Shown in pieces: positions 58,217 through 64,000 of a stretch of 64,000 nucleotides of DNA. Made by a program: the position numbers and the translations under genes. Position 1 is the stretch's first letter, and each line of letters begins with the position of its first letter. The DNA is from Dietzia alimentaria 72 (GTDB lineage: Bacteria > Actinomycetota > Actinomycetes > Mycobacteriales > Mycobacteriaceae): contig NZ_AGFF01000024.1 in NCBI RefSeq assembly GCF_000226215.1, positions 124,001-188,000 on the forward strand, in the 5' to 3' direction. Under the pieces are notes generated by a model that was not told the DNA's origin, did not search any database, and was given only the letters and a program-made list of their open reading frames with translations.

Positions 58217-58648
58217 ATGGCAGACGCACCTGTTCTCCAGACCTCCTACGACCGCCCGGCCTCGCTGGCCCAGCCCCGGTCCCCCCGCCTGCGCTCGCGC
58301 GGCAACTTCGAGCGGAACGCGTGGATGTTCATGCGCGCCTCCGGTGTGGCGCTGGTCATCCTCACGTTCGGCCACCTCTTCGTCGGCCTCATGGTCGACG
58401 ACGGCGTCCACCGCCTCGACTGGGACTACGTCGCCGAGCGCTGGCAGAGCCCCTTCTGGGCCACGTGGGACATCCTCATGCTCTGGTTGGCGCAGCTCCA
58501 CGGCGCCAACGGTGTCCGCACAGTCATCGCGGACTACTCCCGCAAGGACTCCACCCGGTTCTGGCTCAACGCGCTCCTGATCGCCGCCACGGTCCTGGTC
58601 CTCGTCCTGGGCACCTACGCAATCTTCGGCCTCGCCTACGACATCTGA
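58217..58648 (+). CDS. sdhD: Succinate dehydrogenase hydrophobic anchor subunit
   Basis: A 143-residue membrane anchor with three helices (about 35-60, 78-105, 118-140). The first contains MRASGVALVILTFGHLFVGLM, the R-x-S-G and His expected of heme and quinone sites. The ATG at 58217 follows AAGGAGAACG by several bases. Sits 14 bases after sdhC and 49 before sdhA. Confidence 0.93.
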   Translation: MADAPVLQTSYDRPASLAQPRSPRLRSRGNFERNAWMFMRASGVALVILTFGHLFVGLMVDDGVHRLDWDYVAERWQSPFWATWDILMLWLAQLHGANGVRTVIADYSRKDSTRFWLNALLIAATVLVLVLGTYAIFGLAYDI

Positions 58649-58697
58649 TCGACGGCTGCGGACTCCCCATTTTCCGAAAGCGAGCACTGAGAATCCC

Positions 58698-60464
58698 ATG
58701 ACCGATCGCCAGGTCCACCAACACCAGTACGACGTCGTCATCGTCGGCGCCGGCGGCGCCGGTATGCGCGCCGCCATCGAGGCCGGTCCGCGCACCCGGA
58801 CCGCCGTCCTCACCAAGCTCTACCCCACCCGCTCCCACACCGGCGCCGCCCAGGGCGGCATGTGCGCCGCCCTCGCGAATGTCGAGGAGGACAACTGGGA
58901 ATGGCACACGTTCGACACGGTCAAGGGCGGCGACTACCTCGTCGACCAGGACGCCGCGGAGATCATGGCCAAGGAGGCCATCACCGCCGTCATCGACCTC
59001 GAGAACATGGGCCTGCCGTTCAACCGGACGCCCGAGGGCAAGATCGACCAGCGCCGCTTCGGCGGCCACACGCGTGACCACGGCAAGGCGCCCGTGCGTC
59101 GTGCCTGCTACGCGGCCGACCGCACGGGTCACATGATCCTGCAGACGCTCTACCAGAACTGCGTCAAGCACGACGTCGAGTTCTTCAACGAGTTCTACGT
59201 CCTCGACCTCTGCCTGTCGGAGACCCCCGAGGGCCCGGTGGCCACCGGCTGTGTGGCCTACGAGCTCGCCTCCGGCGACCTCCACGTCTTCCATTCCAAG
59301 GCCACCGTGTTCGCCACCGGCGGCTCGGGCCGGATGTACAAGACCACCTCCAACGCCCACACCCTCACCGGTGACGGCATGGCCGTGGTGTTCCGCAAGG
59401 GCCTGCCCCTGGAGGACATGGAGTTCCACCAGTTCCACCCGACCGGCCTGGCCGGCCTGGGCATCCTCATCTCCGAGGCCGTCCGCGGTGAGGGCGGAAT
59501 CCTGCGCAACGCCGAGGGCGAGCGCTTCATGGAGCGCTACGCCCCCACGATCAAGGACCTCGCGCCGCGTGACATCGTCGCCCGCTCGATGGTCCTCGAG
59601 GTCCGCGAGGGCCGCGGCGCCGGACCCGAGAAGGATTACGTCTACATCGACGTGACCCACCTCGGTGCTGACGTCCTCGAGGAGAAGCTCCCCGACATCA
59701 CCGAGTTCTCGCGCACATACCTGGGTGTCGACCCGGTGACGGAGCTCGTGCCGGTGTTCCCGACCTGCCACTACGTCATGGGCGGTATCCCGACCAACGT
59801 CAAGGGCGAGGTTCTGCGCACGAACGACGACGTGGTCCCCGGCCTCTACGCCGCCGGCGAATGCGCCTGCGTGTCCGTGCACGGCTCCAATCGTCTTGGC
59901 ACCAACTCGCTGCTGGACATCAACGTGTTCGGTCGTCGCGCCGGTATCGCCGCCGCTGACTACGCCGCGGGCCACGACTTCGTGGAACTCCCGGAGGAGC
60001 CAGAGACGATGGTGCGCGAGTGGATGGAGCGCATGCTCGCCCCGCACGGCACTGAGAACGCCGCGGACATCCGCAGTGAGATGCAGGCCATGATGGACGA
60101 CAAGGCGTCGGTGTTCCGCAACGAGCAGTCGCTCACGGAGGCCCGCGAGGAGCTCCGCGTCCTCAAGAAGCGGTATGCTGACGTGACAGTCAGCGACAAG
60201 GGCAAGCGGTTTAACACCGAACTTCTGGAGGCCGTCGAGCTCGGCTTCCTCCTGGAGCTGGCGGAGGTCACCGTGGTGGGTGCCCTCAACCGTAAGGAGT
60301 CCCGCGGGGGTCACTCCCGTGAGGACTACCCGGACCGCGACGACGCCACCTACATGAAGCACACCATGGCGTTCAAGGAGGGCCCTGACCTGCTCTCCGA
60401 GATCCGGCTTGATTGGAAGCCGGTTGTGCAGACCCGCTACGAGCCGATGGAGCGTAAGTACTGA
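58698..60464 (+). CDS. sdhA: Succinate dehydrogenase flavoprotein subunit
   Basis: A 588-residue FAD subunit. It has VVIVGAGGAGMRAAIEAG, the FAD-linking His in RSHTGAAQGGM, TGDGMAVVFRKGLPLED, HQFHPTGLAGLGIL and C-terminal SRGGHSREDYPDRDD. It oxidises succinate to fumarate. Its stop overlaps the sdhB start by one base (TGATG), showing coupling. Length and motifs are normal. Confidence 0.97.
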   Translation: MTDRQVHQHQYDVVIVGAGGAGMRAAIEAGPRTRTAVLTKLYPTRSHTGAAQGGMCAALANVEEDNWEWHTFDTVKGGDYLVDQDAAEIMAKEAITAVIDLENMGLPFNRTPEGKIDQRRFGGHTRDHGKAPVRRACYAADRTGHMILQTLYQNCVKHDVEFFNEFYVLDLCLSETPEGPVATGCVAYELASGDLHVFHSKATVFATGGSGRMYKTTSNAHTLTGDGMAVVFRKGLPLEDMEFHQFHPTGLAGLGILISEAVRGEGGILRNAEGERFMERYAPTIKDLAPRDIVARSMVLEVREGRGAGPEKDYVYIDVTHLGADVLEEKLPDITEFSRTYLGVDPVTELVPVFPTCHYVMGGIPTNVKGEVLRTNDDVVPGLYAAGECACVSVHGSNRLGTNSLLDINVFGRRAGIAAADYAAGHDFVELPEEPETMVREWMERMLAPHGTENAADIRSEMQAMMDDKASVFRNEQSLTEAREELRVLKKRYADVTVSDKGKRFNTELLEAVELGFLLELAEVTVVGALNRKESRGGHSREDYPDRDDATYMKHTMAFKEGPDLLSEIRLDWKPVVQTRYEPMERKY

Positions 60465-61246
60465 TGAGTTCCGCAGTCGACACCAGCAATGCCACGGACG
60501 GCGCCAGCAAGCGTCCCGCTCCGCCCGGCTCGACCATGGTCACGCTCAAGATCGCCCGGTTCAACCCGGAGGACCCGGACTCAGCGGGCTGGAAGGAGTA
60601 CGAGGTCCCGGCTCTACCGTCCGACCGTCTGCTCAACCTCCTTATGTACGTCAAGAACTACATCGACGGCAGCCTGGCGTTCCGTCGCTCGTGCGCGCAC
60701 GGCGTCTGTGGTTCGGATGCCATGCAGGTCAACGGCGTCAACCGGCTGGCATGCAAGGTCCTCATGAAGGACATGCTCCCCAAAGACGGCAAGCCCGTCA
60801 CCATCACCATCGCCCCGATCCGGGGCCTACCGGTGGAGAAGGACCTGTACGTCGACATGGAGCCGTTCTTCAAGTCGTTCCGCGACGTCATGCCGTACCT
60901 CATCACCTCGGGCAATCAGCCGACTGCCGAGCGCATCCAGTCGCAGACCGACCGCGCCCGCTTCGACGACACCACCAAGTGCATCCTCTGCGCCTGCTGT
61001 ACTACCTCGTGCCCCGTCTTCTGGGCCGACGGGTCGTATTTCGGGCCGGCGGCGATCGTCAACGCGCACCGGTTCATCTTCGACTCCCGTGACGAGGGCG
61101 CCGCTGAGCGTCTCGAGATCCTTAACGACGCCGAGGGCGTGTGGCGCTGCCGCACCACCTTCAACTGCACCGACGCGTGCCCCCGTGGCATTCAGGTGAC
61201 GCAGGCGATTCAAGAGGTCAAGCGCGCACTGCTCTTCGCACGCTGA
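60464..61246 (+). CDS. sdhB: Succinate dehydrogenase iron-sulfur subunit
   Basis: A 260-residue subunit with three clusters. [2Fe-2S] ligands lie in RSCAHGVCGSDAMQVNG and LACKVL, with Asp in place of the third Cys as in E. coli SdhB. [4Fe-4S] and [3Fe-4S] ligands lie in CILCACCTTSCPVFW and CTDACPRGIQVTQAI. It moves electrons from SdhA to quinone. It is the last gene before a strong hairpin terminator. Confidence 0.96.
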   Translation: MSSAVDTSNATDGASKRPAPPGSTMVTLKIARFNPEDPDSAGWKEYEVPALPSDRLLNLLMYVKNYIDGSLAFRRSCAHGVCGSDAMQVNGVNRLACKVLMKDMLPKDGKPVTITIAPIRGLPVEKDLYVDMEPFFKSFRDVMPYLITSGNQPTAERIQSQTDRARFDDTTKCILCACCTTSCPVFWADGSYFGPAAIVNAHRFIFDSRDEGAAERLEILNDAEGVWRCRTTFNCTDACPRGIQVTQAIQEVKRALLFAR

Positions 61247-61257
61247 TCCAACGGCCC

Positions 61258-61293
61258 GGGGCCGCGCTCTCCACTTACGGAGTGCGCGGCCCC
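61258..61293 (+). terminator. Strong hairpin after sdhB
   Basis: Arms 61258-61272 and 61279-61293 pair at 14 of 15 positions (one T-T mismatch) around a 6-base loop. It begins 12 bases after the sdhB stop and closes the sdhCDAB operon. Confidence 0.85.
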
Positions 61294-61633
61294 GCTCGCA
61301 TTTCCCGGCCCTCGAATCCGCCCTCGGCGGACCCCGCGCCGCCGGCGGAATACCGGCCGCGAGCGAAGTCGCAGCACACACGGCCGCGGATACGCTGCCT
61401 CTCTGACTGGTGCTGGCCCTGTGTACGCGAAGCCGCTACTTGCGCTGGCGAAATGGACCACAACGGCATCGCAAGCCCGAGGGGCAGCACATCCGACGTC
61501 GCTTGCGCAGCAGAAACGCCCGCTCCGGACCGGAGAGTCGGCCTGCGCAGCGGGTGCCTCGCCTTCCGCTCCCCCGCCACGGCCCGGCGGGCCAGCCGCT
61601 GAGCGGACGGGGTCGGGAGTAGACTCAGGCCCC
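61294..61633. other. Gene-free stretch before dacB
   Basis: About 340 bases lie between the sdh terminator and the start of dacB. Open frames here run through on both strands without a plausible start or known similarity. No clear promoter, operator, RNA or repeat was recognised. It presumably holds the dacB promoter. Confidence 0.5.
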
Positions 61634-63034
61634 GTGACCAGCATCCGACGACGGCCCGTCCAGCGCGCCGCAGGCCTCGTGGCCGCAGCCCTTGTCGCAC
61701 TGGCGCCGCTCGCCACAGCGGGTTCCGCTACAGGTGTCGAACCCGAGGCGGGCATTCCGGTAACCGATCCGCCGCCGGTCGCGGTGCTGCCGTCAACCAC
61801 GTCGTCGTCGTACTTCGACACCCCCCGGGACCTCACCGGATGCCCATACCGCACTACCCCGCCCGCGCCCGTCGACGAGTCGGAGGTCCCGCTACCGGGA
61901 GGTTCGGCCCCGGCTCCTCCCCCGGTGCCGGACGCCGCGCCGGGCGGTGACGCGCTCGCCGGCTGCGAAGTGGCGGCGCCCGACGGGTTCGAGGTGCCCG
62001 GCGATGTCACCGCGAGTGCCTGGCTGATCTCCGACCTGGACACCGGCGAGGTCGTGGCCGCAAAGGATCCACACGGTCGATACCGCCCGGCCAGCATCAT
62101 CAAGACGCTGCTCGCCTCCGTCGCATTGGATTCACTCGACCGCGAGCAGGTCATCGAGGTCTCCGATTCTGATCTCGAAGGCGCCGAGGGCAGCCTGGTG
62201 GGAATCGGCCCGGGCGGAAAGTACAGCGTGCACCGGCTCATGTGCGGGCTTCTGATGTCATCGGGCAACGACGCCGCCGTGGTGCTGGCTCACCGGCTGG
62301 GCGGGATCGAACAGACGCTCGGCGCGATGAACAACCACGCTGCTGAACTCGGTGCCAGCAGCACGTACATCGCGACCGTCAACGGACTCGACGGCCCCGG
62401 CATGATGACCACCGCCTACGACATGTCGCTGATCTTCCGCGACGCGATGACCCGTCCGGAGTTCGCGGAAATCGTCGCCACGGAGTCGACCGGCTTCCCG
62501 GGTTATCCCGCCGGCGAAGGCGCGGGGCCACCCGATCCTGAGGCCGCACCGGCGGACATCGCTCCGACTGTCCGCGCGGACGGCGTCACGGTGAACCCCG
62601 GTTTCGTCCTGGGGAACGACAATCAACTGCTCTACAACTACCCCGGCGCGATCGGCGGGAAGACCGGTTTCACCGATGACGCCCGGCACACGTTCATCGG
62701 CGCGGCCGAGCGCGACGGGCGACGGCTGGCGGTGGTGTTGCTCGACGGCACCCGCGTGCCCAGCGCACCGTGGCAGCAGGCGGCCGGGCTGTTGGATGCC
62801 GGGTTCGCCGCCGGGGGTGCGGATCCGGTGGGCATGCTCGATTCGGGTCAGCACGACGCCCTCGACGACGCGACCGAGCACCTGGCTTCCGGCCCGCTCG
62901 GTTCGTCCGGGAAATCCGACTCGACCAGTCACGACGGTTCGTTGCTCGGTCGCTACGGGCCGTGGCTGGCGCTGGGCGCGGCTGGGGTCGCGGTGCTGGC
63001 CGGTGCCGTTTTGACCCTGCGGTCGCGGAACTAG
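61634..63034 (+). CDS. D-alanyl-D-alanine carboxypeptidase (DacB type)
   Basis: A 466-residue penicillin-binding protein of family S11. A signal peptide (about 1-30; RAAGLVAAALVALAPLATAG) and a Pro/Ala-rich linker precede the catalytic domain: S-x-x-K in PASIIKTLL, S-G-N in MSSGNDAAV, K-T-G in GGKTGFT. A C-terminal membrane helix (YGPWLALGAAGVAVLAGAVL) anchors it, with a short basic tail. It trims pentapeptides in peptidoglycan. The GTG at 61634 opens the signal peptide; an earlier Met would add a non-conserved stretch. It matches mycobacterial dacB1 by place. Confidence 0.93.
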   Translation: MTSIRRRPVQRAAGLVAAALVALAPLATAGSATGVEPEAGIPVTDPPPVAVLPSTTSSSYFDTPRDLTGCPYRTTPPAPVDESEVPLPGGSAPAPPPVPDAAPGGDALAGCEVAAPDGFEVPGDVTASAWLISDLDTGEVVAAKDPHGRYRPASIIKTLLASVALDSLDREQVIEVSDSDLEGAEGSLVGIGPGGKYSVHRLMCGLLMSSGNDAAVVLAHRLGGIEQTLGAMNNHAAELGASSTYIATVNGLDGPGMMTTAYDMSLIFRDAMTRPEFAEIVATESTGFPGYPAGEGAGPPDPEAAPADIAPTVRADGVTVNPGFVLGNDNQLLYNYPGAIGGKTGFTDDARHTFIGAAERDGRRLAVVLLDGTRVPSAPWQQAAGLLDAGFAAGGADPVGMLDSGQHDALDDATEHLASGPLGSSGKSDSTSHDGSLLGRYGPWLALGAAGVAVLAGAVLTLRSRN

Positions 63035-63639
63035 GACTCTGCAGCGGCGCCTGCGAGAACGATCCGCATTCGCCCGGCGCACTCGTCGACCGCGGTGCGC
63101 TCGTCTTGCCCGACCGATACCTCCAGGAGCAGCCGAAGGAGAGCGACGACGACGAGGTCGGCCGCGATGTCCACGGACGTGTCGCCCGCCCCGGAGAGCG
63201 ACTCGAGCCGACCCAGGGTGATCCCCAGCCGACGGCGAGCGGAGTCCACGGCGTTCGCGAGAATCCGGTGATCCGGGTGGGCGACGTCGACCAGCCCGCG
63301 TGCGAGCATCCCCCAGGTCTGCGGCTCTTGGCCAGCGGCTGCCGAAGCCAGCCGGGGCCACTCGGCGGCGGGGTCGTCGATGGTGGTGGAGATGAGGTCG
63401 TCGATCAAGCTGCCGAGGCTGCCCGCCGCGCCCACCGCCAGTTCTGACGCCAGGGCGTCAACGGACTCGAAGTGCCGGTAGAAGGCGGTGGGAACGATCC
63501 CTGCCTCTCGGGCGAGTTCGCGAACGACAAGCCCGCCGAAGCCTCGGGCGGCCACCGCGTGACGTCCCGCATCAACAATGAGTGCACGGGTGTGCTGCTT
63601 CTGCTCAGCGCGAGTCCTGGGGCCTGTCACGGGTCTCAT
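63031..63639 (-). CDS. TetR-family transcription regulator
   Basis: A 202-residue TetR protein. The N-terminal helix-turn-helix reads ALIVDAGRHAVAARGFGGL and VRELAREAGIVPTAFYRHF. The C-terminal ligand domain holds a long Leu-rich helix. The start at 63639 (GGAG ten bases before) is preferred, but 63657 is possible. It overlaps the dacB stop by four bases on the opposite strand. It is divergent from the cut gene at 63884, with about 245 bases between, and a palindrome there is its likely operator. Confidence 0.9.
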   Translation of the reverse strand: MRPVTGPRTRAEQKQHTRALIVDAGRHAVAARGFGGLVVRELAREAGIVPTAFYRHFESVDALASELAVGAAGSLGSLIDDLISTTIDDPAAEWPRLASAAAGQEPQTWGMLARGLVDVAHPDHRILANAVDSARRRLGITLGRLESLSGAGDTSVDIAADLVVVALLRLLLEVSVGQDERTAVDECAGRMRIVLAGAAAES

Positions 63640-63727
63640 CGTAGCTTCGCTCCGCATTAAGCGCTCGTAGCTCCCGCTCGGGGGGTGCGCCCCAGATCTT
63701 CAGCCCGCCCTCTTTCTATTTGGGAGA

Positions 63728-63749
63728 ACACGTGTACACTCAAACGTGT
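63728..63749. promoter_or_regulatory. TetR operator candidate ACACGT-N10-ACGTGT
   Basis: An inverted repeat of 6 bases on each side, with the smaller palindrome GTGTACAC inside (63732-63739), in the region between the divergent TetR gene and the truncated gene. A TetR dimer would fit this length. It suggests the TetR protein represses both genes. Confidence 0.5.
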
Positions 63750-63883
63750 CCGGTGGTCGACCCGGGTGGCTGCGCACCCCAGACGCGACGGCACCGACCC
63801 GGTGCGAGGCGCGAGGAACGCCAAGGGGTAGCCGCGTCCGACGGCGTACGACCACACCGACCCACATCCCAACGGAGGTCCAC

Positions 63884-64000
63884 ATGACCGCTCCGCCCAT
63901 CCGCCAACTCTTCTCCCGCCGGATCACCCGCACGCTGCTCACCCCACACCCAGTCGAGCACTACGCCCGCTCTCTGGGCGTGCAGTGGTCCGACGACCCG
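63884..64000 (+). CDS. N-terminal fragment, probably a ferredoxin/flavin reductase (cut by window end)
   Basis: Only the first 39 codons are in the window. They read MTAPPIRQLFSRRITRTLLTPH at first, followed by PVEHYARSLGVQW. The TPHxVxxY piece recalls the N-terminal linker of actinobacterial flavin/[2Fe-2S] reductases that work with fatty acid desaturases or hydroxylases (compare the reductase at 5449-6567: THPLRVDDY). GGAGG lies six bases before the ATG. The identification is tentative because the motifs of the reductase are beyond the edge. Confidence 0.55.
   Translation, partial: MTAPPIRQLFSRRITRTLLTPHPVEHYARSLGVQWSDDP

Noticed and set aside
58566-60362. 598-codon open frame antisense to sdhA
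   Set aside because: A shadow of SdhA, which is certain from its FAD motifs; no known similarity in the antisense product.

Overview
The window looks like a chromosomal segment of a high-GC actinobacterium of the order Mycobacteriales. Gene content and order follow, from memory, the Mycobacterium tuberculosis block running roughly from Rv3221c to Rv3330: sigH/rshA, aroA, rsgA, secA1, mtrAB-lpqB, ahcY, the mannose genes, whiB2, fbiAB, purEK, accD5/accE5, accA3, glpD, lpdA, upp, deoA/cdd, sdhCDAB and dacB. Several mycobacterial genes of that block are absent (desA3, rmlD, sseA, sapM, add). A non-mycobacterial genus such as Dietzia would fit, but the genus is a guess. I see no insertion sequence, prophage, CRISPR array, rRNA or tRNA gene.

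Region 1 (1-18.6 kb): a biotinyl-domain protein, the 24-residue ribosomal protein bL37, the redox-stress pair rshA/sigH with a recognisable SigH-type autoregulatory promoter, YbaK, an SRAP protein, AroA, RsgA, a flavin/[2Fe-2S] reductase with a palindromic operator candidate, a degenerate wax-ester synthase, a small HAD protein, SecA1, the ribosome hibernation factor, and the overlapping mtrA-mtrB-lpqB-comF operon controlling envelope and division.

Region 2 (18.7-38.3 kb): thymidylate kinase and adenosylhomocysteinase; a mannose-activation group (manA, a TobH-like SIS protein, manB, and further along manC) that feeds GDP-mannose; WhiB2; the F420 pair fbiA-fbiB; the cell-wall linker rhamnosyltransferase wbbL opposite an LCP ligase; an acyl-CoA dehydrogenase; purE-purK; a PH-domain membrane protein and BirA.

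Region 3 (38.3-52.2 kb): acyl-CoA carboxylase subunits AccD5, AccE5 and AccA3 (biotinylated by BirA), Maf, glycerol catabolism (divergent glpD/glpK), LpdA, then nucleoside salvage (purine nucleoside phosphorylase, phosphosugar mutase, Upp).

Region 4 (52.3-55.7 kb) is the most unusual part. An EspC-like type VII secretion substrate with a C-terminal YxxxD signal is followed by an NlpC/P60 peptidoglycan hydrolase without a signal peptide and by two short, translationally overlapping proteins with a YbaB/EspL-like look. This four-gene unit sits where mycobacteria carry sapM and has no secretion-machine genes beside it. It is the best candidate for an undescribed system: a type VII-exported cell-wall hydrolase with its own partner proteins.

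Region 5 (55.7-64 kb): deoA-cdd, the divergent sdhCDAB operon with a strong terminator, a DacB-type carboxypeptidase, a TetR regulator, and the first 39 codons of a divergent gene cut by the window end.
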